From Candidatus Pantoea deserta (lineage in GTDB: Bacteria; Pseudomonadota; Gammaproteobacteria; Enterobacterales; Enterobacteriaceae): a DNA stretch of 64,000 nt. The position numbers and the translations under genes are program-made. Shown here one piece after another: positions 45,969-58,089 of this stretch (the stretch's first letter is position 1; each line of letters opens with the position of its first letter). Location of the stretch: NCBI RefSeq assembly GCF_003813865.1, contig NZ_RMVG01000001.1, positions 496,001 through 560,000 on the forward strand. The letters are read 5' to 3'. Below the pieces are notes generated by a model. It ran no database searches. It was not told the DNA's origin and saw only the letters and a program-made list of their open reading frames with translations.

Positions 45969-46481
45969 TCAGGCCAGGTCGCGATAAAGCGGCGAGGCGG
46001 GTAGAAACAGTTCGGTAAGCAGCAGCGGCTTGCCCGACAAGCGCAGGCGCGAGCGGCGTCCCCACAGCGCGTCCACGCAGCCAGGCTCAATAAAGTCGCG
46101 GCTCAGGGTGGAAGAGGAGAACAGATAGCGGCCAAGCGGTCGCGTACCCAGTTGTTGCAGCATCTGTTCCGGACCATTCAGCGTGCTCTCCGGCACCAGC
46201 GTGCGCCCGATTAGCCAGGGTTCGTCATCGCCGCACAGCACGATTTCACGCAGCCAGAAACGCGCGTCATCCGGCAACAGCGCCCTCTCCTCGCTGAGTT
46301 CACTGGCGTTGATAAAGCCTTCGCGTATCGGCCGCACCGTTACCTGCCGACAGTGCTGCTCGAAGCGACGCGTCATGGAGTCCTCCTCCATCAGCCAGTC
46401 GAGCAGCGGCGCGGTCAGCGTCGGATGGGTTACCGGCAGCCAGTTGAGCGCGCGTAATAAGCGAAGCGCCTCTTGCGACAT
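45969..46481 (-). CDS. ubiC: Chorismate pyruvate-lyase
   Basis: 170 residues. Converts chorismate to 4-hydroxybenzoate and pyruvate, the first committed ubiquinone step. Conserved [22 protein letters not shown] and [17 protein letters not shown]. First gene of ubiCA. Confidence 0.94.
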   Translation of the reverse strand: MSQEALRLLRALNWLPVTHPTLTAPLLDWLMEEDSMTRRFEQHCRQVTVRPIREGFINASELSEERALLPDDARFWLREIVLCGDDEPWLIGRTLVPESTLNGPEQMLQQLGTRPLGRYLFSSSTLSRDFIEPGCVDALWGRRSRLRLSGKPLLLTELFLPASPLYRDLA

Positions 46482-46546
46482 ATCACCACTCCCGTCAATT
46501 TTGAGGGCAACAGTGTAGCGCAGAGGCGCGGCGGGTACACCTGCCG

Positions 46547-46957
46547 CTATTCGCGTTTCAGGCGGTTACTGTTCGCCAGCCACAGCGTGACCACGAGGAT
46601 TAAAATAGCGCCGGAATAGCACAGCGTGTCGAAGGGATTTTTATGGTCGACGATAATCAGCCGGATAATCGCCGTGATGCCGATATAGACAAAATAGCGC
46701 AGCGGAAAGTGATAGCCCGACTGGAAATATTTAACGATCAGGGCGATAAACTCGAAGTAGAGGAAATAGATGACAATTCCCTCAATCAGCAGATAAGAAG
46801 AAGCCTGCTCGCCGGTATTCAGCAGCACCCTGGCAAGATGCAGCGTCTCTTTGCCGAGAAACACCGCCAGGATTACCGCCAGCGCCAGCAGTCCCAGATT
46901 CAGTACCCATTGCAGCGCCACGGCGATAATCTGGCCACCGGTGGATTTTACATTCAT
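46547..46957 (-). CDS. psiE: Phosphate-starvation-inducible membrane protein PsiE
   Basis: 136 residues, the E. coli length, with four helices ([36 protein letters not shown] without gaps in the family, ending SNRLKRE). Function unknown; in E. coli it is activated by PhoB and repressed by cAMP-CRP. The ATG at 46957 follows AAGG. A perfect CRP box lies 49-64 bp upstream; no clear Pho box was seen. In E. coli psiE is separated from ubiC by the mal genes. Confidence 0.93.
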   Translation of the reverse strand: MNVKSTGGQIIAVALQWVLNLGLLALAVILAVFLGKETLHLARVLLNTGEQASSYLLIEGIVIYFLYFEFIALIVKYFQSGYHFPLRYFVYIGITAIIRLIIVDHKNPFDTLCYSGAILILVVTLWLANSNRLKRE

Positions 46958-47005
46958 GACTGGCCTTTTAGTTACTCTCAGAAAATAATTGCCATCATGC
47001 TTTAA

Positions 47006-47021
47006 TGTGATGGAAATCACA
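47006..47021. promoter_or_regulatory. CRP box upstream of psiE
   Basis: TGTGATGGAAATCACA, perfect TGTGA-N6-TCACA, centred 56 bp upstream of the psiE start codon. Agrees with known CRP control of E. coli psiE. Confidence 0.85.
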
Positions 47022-47253
47022 ATATAGCCCTGAGCCGCGCGCTGTGATGTCGCTCGCGCCTGCCTGAATAAAGCGGGTTTTATTTCTGCCGCGCCCGGCG
47101 GACTGCGCTACAGTTAACAGGTCGGCAGCGCGCCATGTCGCTTAAAATTCAGGAAAAATTGCGCTCCGCTCGACCACTCTCTTTGCAGAATGCTCACTCC
47201 GTCAGGCTGGCGCTCTGCTGCTTTTTAGCCTGACGGTTGTGGAGTGGCATGAC

Positions 47254-48879
47254 GTGTTAACCCTGCTTAATCTTCTCTCTGCCGTTGCCCTGCTGGTGTG
47301 GGGCACCCATATCGTGCGCTCCGGCATCATGCGCGTCTTCGGAGCCGATCTGCGCCGCGTGCTTAGCCGCAGCATTGAAAGAAAGCCGATGGCGTTTCTG
47401 GCCGGCATCGGCGTGACCACGCTGGTCCAGAGCAGCAATGCCACTACCCTGCTGGCGACCTCCTTTGTGGCGCAGAAACTGATGGGACTGACGCCTGCGC
47501 TGGTCGTGGTGCTGGGCGCCGATGTCGGCACCGCCATCATGGCGCGCATCCTGACCTTCGATCTCTCCTGGCTGTCGCCGCTGTTTATCTTTTTCGGCGT
47601 GGTGTTTTTTCTGTCGCGTAAGCAGACGCGCGTTGGGCAGATGGGCCGCGCCAGTATCGGGCTTGGCCTGATTCTGCTGGCGTTGCAGCTGATTGTCGCC
47701 GCCGCCAGACCCATCACCCAGGCCTCCGGCGTGCAGGTGCTGTTTTCCAGCCTGACCGGCGATATTTTACTGGATGCCCTGATCGGCGCGGTGTTCGCCA
47801 TTGTCAGCTACTCCAGCCTGGCGGCCGTGCTGATTACCGCCACGCTAACCGCCGCAGGCGTTATCTCTTTTAAGGTCGCGCTCTGCCTGGTGATCGGCGC
47901 GAACCTGGGCAGCGGCCTGCTGGCGATGCTGAACGCCAGCGGCTCTAACGCCGCAGGCAAGCGGGTGGCGCTCGGCAGCCTGCTCTTCAAGCTGCTGGGA
48001 TCGCTGGCGGTCCTGCCCTTTATCAACTGGCTGGCGCCCTGGCTGGATAAACTGCCGGTTAATGATGAAGAGCTGGTCATTTTCTTTCACGTCTTCTACA
48101 ACCTGATCCGCTGCCTGATTATGGTGCCCTTCGCCGATCCAATGGCGCGACTCTGTACACGCCTGATCCGCGATGACGCCGAAGCGGATATGACGGTGAA
48201 GCCTCGCCATCTGGATCGCAGCGCGCTGGATACCCCCGCGCTGGCGCTGGTTAACGCCGCGCGCGAGGCGCTGCGCATCGGCGACGTGCTGGAGCTGATG
48301 CTGGAAGCGTTCAGTAAGGTGGTGCATGGCGAAGTACGCGAAGAGCGCACGGTGCGACGGCTGGATGATGATGTGGATGTGCTCTACACCGCCATTAAGC
48401 TCTACCTGGCGCGTATGCCTAAAGAGGATTTGTCAGAGGAGGACTCGCGCCGCTGGGGCGAAATAATTGAAATGTCGCTGAATCTGGAGCAGGCGGGCGA
48501 CATTATCGAGCGCATGAGCGGTGACGTTGCGGATAAATCGTTAACGCCGCGCCGCGCGTTTTCCCCGCAAGGACTGAAAGAGCTGGAGACGCTGCATGAG
48601 CAGCTGCTGGCGAATTTACGGCTGAGCCTGTCGGTTTTTTTGTCGCGCGACATCACCAGCGCTAAACGGCTGCGCCGCGCCAAGCATCGCTTCCGCATTC
48701 TGATCCGCCGCTTTTCGCACGCGCACGTCGAGCGTTTGCATCAGCAGAACGTGCAGAGCATTGAAACCAGCTCGCTGCATCTGGGCCTGCTGGGCGATAT
48801 GAAGCGTCTTAACTCTCTGCTGTGCAGCGTGGCCTATACGGTGCTGGAGCAGCCGGACGACGAGCGGGATTACGAGTAA
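47254..48879 (+). CDS. yjbB: Na+/phosphate cotransporter-family protein YjbB
   Basis: 541 residues: an N-terminal Na/Pi cotransporter domain with two QSSN/YSSL-type repeats (LVQSSNATTLLATS near 57 and SYSSLAAVLITATLT near 188), then a cytoplasmic PhoU-like helical domain (about 335-530). E. coli YjbB exports phosphate when intracellular phosphate is high. The GTG at 47254 gives VLTLLNLLSAVALLVWG, matching the E. coli start (MLTLLHLL), with GGAG nine bases before; a GTG 15 bases earlier lacks such a site. Confidence 0.92.
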   Translation: MLTLLNLLSAVALLVWGTHIVRSGIMRVFGADLRRVLSRSIERKPMAFLAGIGVTTLVQSSNATTLLATSFVAQKLMGLTPALVVVLGADVGTAIMARILTFDLSWLSPLFIFFGVVFFLSRKQTRVGQMGRASIGLGLILLALQLIVAAARPITQASGVQVLFSSLTGDILLDALIGAVFAIVSYSSLAAVLITATLTAAGVISFKVALCLVIGANLGSGLLAMLNASGSNAAGKRVALGSLLFKLLGSLAVLPFINWLAPWLDKLPVNDEELVIFFHVFYNLIRCLIMVPFADPMARLCTRLIRDDAEADMTVKPRHLDRSALDTPALALVNAAREALRIGDVLELMLEAFSKVVHGEVREERTVRRLDDDVDVLYTAIKLYLARMPKEDLSEEDSRRWGEIIEMSLNLEQAGDIIERMSGDVADKSLTPRRAFSPQGLKELETLHEQLLANLRLSLSVFLSRDITSAKRLRRAKHRFRILIRRFSHAHVERLHQQNVQSIETSSLHLGLLGDMKRLNSLLCSVAYTVLEQPDDERDYE

Positions 48880-48881
48880 AA

Positions 48882-48901
48882 CGGGGGCGCGTCCGCCCCC
48901 G
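48882..48901. terminator. GC hairpin between convergent yjbB and panS-like gene
   Basis: CGGGGGCG / CGCCCCCG with loop CGTC, directly after yjbB and just before the end of the convergent transporter gene. Only short T-rich flanks, so modest terminator strength. Confidence 0.5.
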
Positions 48902-48906
48902 GTTAA

Positions 48907-49824
48907 TTACTTTTTCCTGACGGGTTTGCCGGACCAGTAGCCTGCCAGCAGCGAACCTGAAAGGTTGTGCCAGACCGAGAACAGCGCGCCCGGCAGCGCA
49001 GCCAGCGGCGAGAAGTAGAGCTTGCCCAGCGTCGCCGCCAGGCCGGAGTTCTGCATGCCCACTTCCAGCGCCAGCGTACGGCAGGTCGATTCGTCAAAGC
49101 CGAACAGCTTGCCGCCCCAGTAGCCGCCCAGCAGGCCAATCGCGTTATGCAGCACCACGGCGGCGATCACCACCAGGCCAACCGATCCGATAAAGCCCTG
49201 GCTGCCCGCCACGACGGCGCTGATGATCAGCAGAATGCAAATCATGGAGAGCGCCGGTAAATACGGCTCTACGCGGCGCACCAGTTTGTTAAAGCTGTGG
49301 TGGATAATCAGCCCCAGGCTAATGGGGATCACCACGATTTTCACGATGCTGAGCAGCATGCCCACCACATCCACCTGAATGTGCGTATCGACATAGAAGC
49401 GCGTCAGCAGCGGCGTCGCAATCACGCCGACCAGCGCGGAGACCGAGGAGATGGTCACCGACAGCGCGACGTCCCCTTTCGCCAGATAGATCATCACGTT
49501 GGAGGCGGTGCCGCTGGCGACGCTGCCGACCAGAATCATGCCCGCAGAGAGATCCGGCGGCATATGAAACAGCTTCGCCAGCGCCCAGGCGGCGAGCGGC
49601 ATCACCAGGTAGTGCAAAAACGTACCGGCGATAACCGGCGCGGGACGCACCAGCACGCGTTTAAAATCATCGATATGCAGCGTTACGCCCATGCCAAACA
49701 TAATCAGCATTAGCAGCCAGGTGACCCAGGGTCCAATGCCGAGAAAGGTGCCGGGAGAGTACCAGGCGGCGACAGAGAGCAGCACGGCCCACAGCGGGAA
49801 CAGCCGGGTTAATTTGGCGAGCAT
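48907..49824 (-). CDS. Bile acid:sodium symporter-family transporter (PanS-like)
   Basis: 305 residues with about nine or ten helices, SLC10/YocS family ([55 protein letters not shown]: the two crossover motifs of the fold). PanS of Salmonella, which moves ketopantoate, is the nearest characterised relative I recall; the substrate here is not proven. The ATG at 49824 ([12 protein letters not shown]) follows AAGGA. Convergent with yjbB, upstream of lysC. Confidence 0.87.
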   Translation of the reverse strand: MLAKLTRLFPLWAVLLSVAAWYSPGTFLGIGPWVTWLLMLIMFGMGVTLHIDDFKRVLVRPAPVIAGTFLHYLVMPLAAWALAKLFHMPPDLSAGMILVGSVASGTASNVMIYLAKGDVALSVTISSVSALVGVIATPLLTRFYVDTHIQVDVVGMLLSIVKIVVIPISLGLIIHHSFNKLVRRVEPYLPALSMICILLIISAVVAGSQGFIGSVGLVVIAAVVLHNAIGLLGGYWGGKLFGFDESTCRTLALEVGMQNSGLAATLGKLYFSPLAALPGALFSVWHNLSGSLLAGYWSGKPVRKK

Positions 49825-50064
49825 AGCCAGACTTCCTTCTTTGAATGTTGTGTTTTTTCGCGGTTTTGCCACAGAGAGACGCGGCGCAGGAACGGTTGCG
49901 CCAGCGGAGCGGGATCATAACATTTCGTTATCACAAGATGGGCCAGACAGGAAAAATGCGGATCGACTGCTGCCGATCCGCCATAACGGGCTGGAATTAC
50001 GCTGCTTCAGGCGCTAAAACGCGGTCGATCGCACCAGCCGGATCCGATCCGGCCGGGCAAATCT

Positions 50065-51417
50065 TTACTCGAACAGATTTTTATGCAGCGCGCGCACCAC
50101 GCTTTCCGCATCTTCGCCCGGTACCAGGAAGCAGAGGTTATAGCTGCTGGCGCCGTAGCAAATCATACGCAGGTTAAAAGGCTCAAGCGTGCCGAACACC
50201 TCTTTGCCCACGCCGCGCGCTCTGGAGAGGTTGTTGCCAATCAGCGCCACCAGCGCCAGATTCTCTTCCACTTCAACGCGGCACAGCGACGACAGCTCCG
50301 TCAGCAGCGCCTGAGTCAACAGGCTGTCGCCGGTTGAGGTTGAGCCAGTGGTATCCAGCGTCAGCGCCACGCTCACTTCTGAAGTGGTAATCAAATCCAC
50401 GGAAATGTTGTGGCGCGCCAGAATGGTGAACACCTCCACAAGGAAGCCGCGCGAGTGCAGCATGTTCAGGCTGTGCAGCGTGAGCAGCGTCTGACGACGA
50501 CGCAGCGCCAGCGCGCGGAACAGCGGCGGGTTGGCGGTTTCGCGGTGCACACGGGTGCCGCCCGCGGCCGGATCTTTGCTTGAGCCGACAAATACCGGGA
50601 TGTCGCTGCGCACCGCAGGCAGCAGCGTTGCCGGATGCAGCACTTTAGCGCCAAAGATCGCCATCTCGGTGGCTTCTTCAAAGGTAATGTCGTCAATGCG
50701 TTTCGCTGAGGGGACGACGCGCGGATCGGTGGTGTAGATGCCCGCCACATCAGTCCAGATGTCTACGCGCGCGGCTTTCAGCGCCTCGCCCAGCAGCGCA
50801 GCGGTGTAGTCGCTGCCGCCGCGTCCCAGCGTAGTGGTGCGGCCCTTATGCTCGCTGCCGATAAAGCCCTGGGTAATCACCAGCGACTGTGCAAGACGCG
50901 GCTGCAACAGCGCGGCGGCCTGCTCGGCCAGGGTGGCGATTTCCGGTTCGGCGCGGCCGAAACGGTCGTTGGTGCGCATCACCTTACGCACGTCGAACCA
51001 CTCCGCCTCCACCTGACGTTCGCGCAGGATCTCCACAAACAGCAGCGTCGACATCAGCTCGCCGTGGCTGACCAGCTCATCGGTTAAGGCGTTAGAGGTC
51101 GCCAGCGAGGCGGCGTCGGAGAGCATGGTGATGTTTTCAATCATGCGATCGATTTCGTCGCGGATAACGGCGGGATTTCGCAGTCGATCGACGATGGCAT
51201 ACTGGATACGGCGAATCTCGTCCAGCAGGTAAGCGCGCTGCGCCTGCTCCTGGCCTTCTGCCAGCGAAACCAGCAGGTTGGTCACGCCCGCCGAGGCGGA
51301 GAGCACCACCAGACGCGTATCAGGGTTAGTTAGCACCACGTCGGCGCTGCGGTTCATAGCATCGAAATCGGCAACGCTGGTGCCGCCGAATTTCGCCACG
51401 ATCAGAGTTTGAGACAT
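50065..51417 (-). CDS. lysC: Lysine-sensitive aspartokinase III
   Basis: 450 residues (E. coli 449). Phosphorylates aspartate in lysine/threonine/methionine synthesis. Kinase domain with KFGGTSVADFD at the N-terminus and TLGRGGSDYTAALLGEAL; two C-terminal ACT domains (about 310-450) bind lysine for feedback inhibition. The mRNA leader holds a lysine riboswitch, so both synthesis and activity respond to lysine. Confidence 0.97.
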   Translation of the reverse strand: MSQTLIVAKFGGTSVADFDAMNRSADVVLTNPDTRLVVLSASAGVTNLLVSLAEGQEQAQRAYLLDEIRRIQYAIVDRLRNPAVIRDEIDRMIENITMLSDAASLATSNALTDELVSHGELMSTLLFVEILRERQVEAEWFDVRKVMRTNDRFGRAEPEIATLAEQAAALLQPRLAQSLVITQGFIGSEHKGRTTTLGRGGSDYTAALLGEALKAARVDIWTDVAGIYTTDPRVVPSAKRIDDITFEEATEMAIFGAKVLHPATLLPAVRSDIPVFVGSSKDPAAGGTRVHRETANPPLFRALALRRRQTLLTLHSLNMLHSRGFLVEVFTILARHNISVDLITTSEVSVALTLDTTGSTSTGDSLLTQALLTELSSLCRVEVEENLALVALIGNNLSRARGVGKEVFGTLEPFNLRMICYGASSYNLCFLVPGEDAESVVRALHKNLFE

Positions 51418-51531
51418 GTACGACCTCGTGTCAGGTTATCTTCTCCCGCGTGTATGGGACGGGAGACATTGTATCAGCCTTGGCACAAGGGAAGAGCAGA
51501 ATTGGGCAGACAAGCTCAGGAGACGAGTCAC

Positions 51532-51736
51532 CCAGAAGCACTTCACCTTGCGAAACGCCCGACTGTGGACGCCTCTGGTGACAACCCAGGGGATTCAGCC
51601 CCTGTAGCCGACAGACAACACTCCGCATGTTGACCATCTCGGCGTCGCTCCCCCTGATGTGTTATCCCCGGATACGGTTCCTCCAACACACTGCCTGGGC
51701 GACGCGCCTCTTCTGGCTTGCGCACGGATGCGCAAG
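51532..51736 (-). promoter_or_regulatory. Lysine riboswitch (L box) in the lysC leader
   Basis: Read on the minus strand: hairpin CTTGCGCA/TGCGCAAG (51717-51736), then the P1 strand CCAGAAG (51716-51710), the conserved AGAGGCGCG core, AACACATCAGGGGGAGCG, CTACAGGGGCTGAATCCCCT, TTGTCACCAGAGGCG and the closing P1 strand CTTCTGG (51538-51532). These match the E. coli lysC aptamer block by block. The expression platform (about 51418-51531) contains a CCTTGGCACAAGG-type hairpin before the start; in E. coli control is both on translation start and mRNA decay. Confidence 0.95.
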
Positions 51737-53719
<1,983 letters not shown>

Positions 53720-53736
53720 TTTCCTCGCGTTTCATC

Positions 53737-53762
53737 AGGGCGGCCATCTGGCCGCCTTTTTT
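53737..53762 (+). terminator. Intrinsic terminator of pgi
   Basis: GGCGGC(CA) pairs with (TG)GCCGCC around ATC, followed by six T residues. Confidence 0.92.
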
Positions 53763-54230
53763 ATGGCCGCAGTGCGCCATGCGCCGTTTTTCTGCCGGAA
53801 ACATGCGCAGACAACACGGGGTAATTCTTAAAATGGGGTGAGATTGCTCTGAAGATGCAGCAAAAATCCCTCTCGCACTCTGGTTTAATCTGGCCCTTAT
53901 TCTCCCCATCCTTTTCTCTTTTCCATTGATTTTTAATCAAATTCTCCCACCCTCTCGCTGAGGAAAGTCTGATAACGCCTTTTTCGTACCAGAAATTAAT
54001 AAAAAAGAGAAATTGGCTTTGCATTTAATTTAAGACCAGACAGATATGCTGACGCTTTATAAAACTTCCCCATTAAAAAGGGATTAACGCTGTCTGGCCT
54101 GCTTTTTAACCGTTATTCGCTGCGCGCCAGGGCCACTTTTTTGCGCGCTGAACTCTGGTAATTTGTTGCCCTATACTGAACGCGCCCGAAACGGGTACAT
54201 CCTTCATTCACTCAATGCAGGACAAGTTGT
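53763..54230 (+). promoter_or_regulatory. Long upstream region of yjbEFGH
   Basis: 468 bp without a gene. TATACT at 54172-54177 could be a -10 element but has no good -35, in keeping with an activated promoter. E. coli yjbEFGH is controlled by RcsB; one loose RcsB-like sequence (TAAGAATTACCCCG on the minus strand, 53817-53830) lies far upstream. Several AT-rich tracts and a hairpin-prone GCGCGC region are present. Confidence 0.4.
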
Positions 54231-54479
54231 ATGAAAAAAATCCTGGTTGCCGGAGCAGCCGTACTTTACGTCGCAGCACATTCCGTGGCTTTTGCCGCCC
54301 CGGAAGAAGCCGGTGTTGCAGCGGGCGCGCAGGCGGGAGCGATTTCCGCCGGCACCTCGACCGCTGTCGGTATCGGTGCGCTGGGTGCGTTAGTCGGTGT
54401 CGGCATCGCTGCCTCTGGCGGCGGTGACGGCGCAAATACCGGTACAACAACCACGACCACAACGAGCACCACTCGTTGA
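54231..54479 (+). CDS. yjbE: Exopolysaccharide operon protein YjbE
   Basis: 82 residues: signal peptide (1-22, ending AFA), then an Ala/Gly-rich stretch with a hydrophobic core (GIGALGALVGVGIAAS) and a Thr-rich tail (GTTTTTTTSTTR). First gene of the yjbEFGH operon involved in production of an extracellular polysaccharide in E. coli; its own role is unknown, it may be a small secreted or periplasmic factor. A terminator follows it directly. Confidence 0.88.
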   Translation: MKKILVAGAAVLYVAAHSVAFAAPEEAGVAAGAQAGAISAGTSTAVGIGALGALVGVGIAASGGGDGANTGTTTTTTTSTTR

Positions 54480-54495
54480 TAAAGCACGTTTAAAC

Positions 54496-54525
54496 ATAAC
54501 CACACATTCGTGTGGTTATTTTTTG
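54496..54525 (+). terminator. Intrinsic terminator between yjbE and yjbF
   Basis: ATAACCACAC / GTGTGGTTAT with loop ATTC, followed by T6. It would make most transcripts monocistronic for yjbE, with partial read-through to yjbFGH. Confidence 0.85.
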
Positions 54526-54552
54526 CTTCGGCATTTTTGACAGGGACACACA

Positions 54553-55200
54553 GTGCGCCAACTCTCTTTTTTGCTGGCTTGTCTGCTATTGCAGGCCTGC
54601 ACGCAGACGCAACAAGGGCTGGAACAGACCATCATGATGGCGGTTTCCGGTCCTGACGACGTCATTAAAACACCTCAGCAGATCGCCGATCTGCCCTACG
54701 CCAGCCTTTATGCCCGCATCGATAACGGCCCGCAGATTTTTGTGGTGCTCGGCTACAACGAAAACGGCCAGCAGAAGTGGATTACCCAGGATAACGCCAT
54801 GCTGGTCACGCAGCATGGTCGCCTGGTTAAAACGCTGGGTCTGCCGGATAACCTGCAACAGGTGAGCAATCTGCCGCAGGATCCGCTGGCGGACGCGCTG
54901 CATCTACGCGATGGCGCAGGCTGGACGCGCATCGTGCAGTGGACCGAGCACGGCAAAACGCGCGCCGCCACCGTCAGCTCACGCTTTGTGCGCGGCACGG
55001 ACGAGGTGCTGACGCTGGCGGGTCGCCGCGTCGCCTGTCGCGTCTGGACCGAGCAGGCCCGCATCGAGTCCACGGGCCGCGAGTGGGAAAACACCTTCTG
55101 GGTCGATAACAGCAGCGGCGACGTGGTGCAGGCGCGCCAGATGCTGGCTGCCGACGACTTTCCTGTTGCCACCACCCTTCTGAAGCCGGCGAAATCATGA
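54553..55200 (+). CDS. yjbF: Lipoprotein YjbF (GfcB family)
   Basis: 215 residues, GTG start. Lipobox LLLQAC puts the lipidated cysteine at residue 16, with Thr at +2, expected to sort to the outer membrane. DUF2886/GfcB family, paralogous to group 4 capsule protein GfcB. Operon with yjbG through ATGA overlap. Likely a periplasm-facing helper in polysaccharide export. Confidence 0.93.
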   Translation: MRQLSFLLACLLLQACTQTQQGLEQTIMMAVSGPDDVIKTPQQIADLPYASLYARIDNGPQIFVVLGYNENGQQKWITQDNAMLVTQHGRLVKTLGLPDNLQQVSNLPQDPLADALHLRDGAGWTRIVQWTEHGKTRAATVSSRFVRGTDEVLTLAGRRVACRVWTEQARIESTGREWENTFWVDNSSGDVVQARQMLAADDFPVATTLLKPAKS

Positions 55201-55934
55201 AAAACACACTCTCTTTGCTGGCCGGGTTAATGCTGGCTGGCAGCAGCGCCGCGTGGGCGGCGGGTCAGGTCACGGTCCATACCGCACAGGGCAGCGCCAC
55301 GCTCGGCGAGGTGCAGGATCTGGCGCAGGTGGTTACTCAGCCGGCGCTGATCAACGACGTCTGGTGGCGCGGCGCAGTAATAGCCGAACGCGGCGCCAGC
55401 GCGACCGCCCTTCAGCAGCAGCGGAAAACGCTGGACGACCTGCGCGCCTGGCAGGCGCAGAGCAGCGGCGAGCGCGCCGCTGCTATCGGCGAAGTGCTGC
55501 GCCAGCTCAGCAGCGTCAGCGTGACGGGCCGCCAGTTCGTCTCGCTCGACCCAGACTGGATCCGCCTGCATCCGGCTGACAACCGCCGTTTGCAGGGCGA
55601 CTACGACCTTTATGTGACGCCGCCGTCCACCAGCGTCTGGCTGATGGGCGCGCTGCACGGCGCAGGCAAAACGAGCTGGCAGCCAGGACAGACGGTGCGC
55701 GGCTATCTGGCCGGTCACGAACGGCTTTCCGGCGCAGAAAAGAGCGAGGTCACGGTGATTGCGCCCTCCGGCGAGACGCAGCGCGTGCCGGTGGCCTACT
55801 GGAACCATCGTCATGTCGAGGTCGCGCCCGGCAGCATTATCTGGCTGGGCTTCTCCGCCTGGAGCCTGCCCGACGGATATGACGATCTCAACCAGCGCAT
55901 GATTTCCGTACTGACTCACCGGGTGCCAGAGTGA
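55197..55934 (+). CDS. yjbG: Periplasmic protein YjbG (GfcC family)
   Basis: 245 residues with a signal peptide (about 1-21, ending AWA). GfcC-like: two beta-grasp domains and a C-terminal helix, a fold that resembles parts of the Wza exporter. Role in exopolysaccharide export is inferred from the family. The 5' end overlaps yjbF; the 3' end overlaps yjbH. Confidence 0.92.
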   Translation: MKNTLSLLAGLMLAGSSAAWAAGQVTVHTAQGSATLGEVQDLAQVVTQPALINDVWWRGAVIAERGASATALQQQRKTLDDLRAWQAQSSGERAAAIGEVLRQLSSVSVTGRQFVSLDPDWIRLHPADNRRLQGDYDLYVTPPSTSVWLMGALHGAGKTSWQPGQTVRGYLAGHERLSGAEKSEVTVIAPSGETQRVPVAYWNHRHVEVAPGSIIWLGFSAWSLPDGYDDLNQRMISVLTHRVPE

Positions 55935-58024
55935 TGAATAAACAGCTTCTTTTCAGCCTGCTGGCTGTTTCCGTGGCCGCTGCCTGTCAGGCGCAGGCCG
56001 AGACTTTTCCCGACCCGGTTGGCCCGTCGCAGTCTGACTTCGGCGGCGTTGGCCTGTTGCAGGTGCCAACCGCACGCATGGCGCGCGAGGGGGAATTTAG
56101 CCTTAACTTCCGCGATAACGATCAGTACCGCTACTACTCCGCCTCTATGCAGCTGCTTCCCTGGCTGGAAACCACGGTGCGTTATACCGACGTGCGGACG
56201 CGACGCTACAGCGCGGTTGACAGCTTCAGCGGCAACCAGAGCTACAAAGATAAGGCGTTCGACCTGAAGCTGCGCCTGCTGAAAGAGAGCTACTGGCTGC
56301 CGGAAGTCGCTTTAGGCTCGCGCGATCTTGGCGGTACTGGCCTGTTTGACAGCGAATACCTGGTCGCCAGCAAAGCCTGGGGACCCTTTGATTTCACGCT
56401 GGGCCTCGGCTGGGGCTATCTTGGCAACAGCGGCACCGTCAAAAACCCGTTTTGCTCTTACAGCGACAGCTACTGCCAGCGCCCCGGCACAGGCGAAGCC
56501 GGTTCGATTAACGGCTCGCAGATGTTTCATGGCCCGTCGGCGCTGTTTGGCGGCGTGGAGTATCAGACGCCGTGGCAGCCGCTGCGCCTTAAGCTGGAGT
56601 ATGAAGGCAACGATTACCAGGATGACTTTGCGGGCCGGCTGGAGCAGCGCAGCAAGGTTAACGTCGGCGCTATCTACCGCGTGACCGACTGGGCGGACAT
56701 TAACGCCAGCTATGAGCGCGGCAATACCTTTATGTTTGGCGTAACGGTGCGCACCAACTTCAACGATCTGCGCCAGGCGCATATCGACAGTCCGAAGCCG
56801 GAATATCGTCCGCATCCGCAGGACAGGATGCTGGAGCCAACGGTTGTCGCCAGCCAGCTGTCCGACCTGAAATATAACGCCGGGCTGAACGGGCCGCGCA
56901 TTCAGACCAAAGGCAGCACGCTGTTTGTCTCCGGCGAGCAGACCAAATACCGCGATACGCGCGAAGGGGTCGATCGCGCCAACCGCATCATCATGAATAA
57001 TCTGCCGGCGGGCATTGAGACCATTGAGGTCACGGAGTCGCGCTTCAATATGCCGCAGGTGACGACGCGCACCGACGTCAGCAGCCTGCACCGCGAGCTG
57101 GAAGGCTATCCGCTGGGCCACGAGCAGCCGCTGCGCCAGACGCGCGAAAACCCGGTCGATGCGGGCGAGACCGAGCAGGGCTTCTTTATTCGCAAAGAGC
57201 GGCTTAACTACAGCCTGTCGCCGGTGCTGAACCAGTCGGTCGGCGGCCCGGAAAGCTTTTATATGTACCAAGTCGGGGTGATGGGCAATCTGGACTACTG
57301 GCTGACGGATCATCTGCTGGTGGGAGGTAGCCTGTTCGGCAACATCGCCAATAACTACGACAAATTCAACTATAACGGCGCGCCTGCCGACTCCACGCTG
57401 CCGCGCGTGCGCACCCATATTCGCGACTATGTCGAGAACAACGTTTACGTCAACGATCTGCAAGCCAACTATATGGGCTACCTCGGCAACAGCCTGTATG
57501 GTCAGATGTACGGCGGCTACCTGGAAACGATGTATGGCGGGGTCGGCGGCGAGCTGCTCTATCGTCCGGTCGACAGCAGCTGGGCCGTGGGTCTGGATGC
57601 CAACTACGTGCGCCAGCGCGACTGGGACAACATGATGCAGTTTACCCAGTACAAAGCGCCGACCGGCCATCTTACCGCCTACTGGCGTCCGTGGTTTATG
57701 CAGGATCTGCTGGTGAAAGCGAGCGTCGGGCAGTATCTGGCGAAGGATAAAGGCGTGACGCTGGACGTGTCGAAGCGCTTCGACAGCGGCGTGATGGTGG
57801 GCGTCTACGCCACGAAAACTGACGTGTCGTCAGAGGAGTACGGCGAAGGCGAGTTCACTAAAGGCTTCTACATTTCGATTCCAATGGATCTGTTTACCGT
57901 GACGCCGACGCGCGGCCGCGCGCAGGTGAACTGGGTGCCGCTGACGCGCGACGGCGGTCAGATGCTGGGACGTAAATACCAGCTTTATGATCTGACGTCC
58001 GATCGCGACGCTCGCTTTAACTAA
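55934..58024 (+). CDS. yjbH: Outer membrane protein YjbH (GfcD family)
   Basis: 696 residues. Signal peptide (ending CQAQA, about residue 22) and a large C-terminal beta-barrel with aromatic-rich strands. GfcD/YjbH family of putative polysaccharide-export porins, together with yjbF and yjbG. Start ATG overlaps the yjbG stop (TGATG); a GTG one codon upstream is possible. Confidence 0.94.
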   Translation: MNKQLLFSLLAVSVAAACQAQAETFPDPVGPSQSDFGGVGLLQVPTARMAREGEFSLNFRDNDQYRYYSASMQLLPWLETTVRYTDVRTRRYSAVDSFSGNQSYKDKAFDLKLRLLKESYWLPEVALGSRDLGGTGLFDSEYLVASKAWGPFDFTLGLGWGYLGNSGTVKNPFCSYSDSYCQRPGTGEAGSINGSQMFHGPSALFGGVEYQTPWQPLRLKLEYEGNDYQDDFAGRLEQRSKVNVGAIYRVTDWADINASYERGNTFMFGVTVRTNFNDLRQAHIDSPKPEYRPHPQDRMLEPTVVASQLSDLKYNAGLNGPRIQTKGSTLFVSGEQTKYRDTREGVDRANRIIMNNLPAGIETIEVTESRFNMPQVTTRTDVSSLHRELEGYPLGHEQPLRQTRENPVDAGETEQGFFIRKERLNYSLSPVLNQSVGGPESFYMYQVGVMGNLDYWLTDHLLVGGSLFGNIANNYDKFNYNGAPADSTLPRVRTHIRDYVENNVYVNDLQANYMGYLGNSLYGQMYGGYLETMYGGVGGELLYRPVDSSWAVGLDANYVRQRDWDNMMQFTQYKAPTGHLTAYWRPWFMQDLLVKASVGQYLAKDKGVTLDVSKRFDSGVMVGVYATKTDVSSEEYGEGEFTKGFYISIPMDLFTVTPTRGRAQVNWVPLTRDGGQMLGRKYQLYDLTSDRDARFN

Positions 58025-58089
58025 ACCCCATCGGCGGCCTGCGGGCCGCCGTAACGCCTTTCCTGCCAGCGAAGCGCGCCCGCTTGCGC

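Noticed and set aside
56312-57670. Minus-strand frame of 452 codons in yjbH
   Set aside because: Antisense shadow of a secure outer membrane protein gene.
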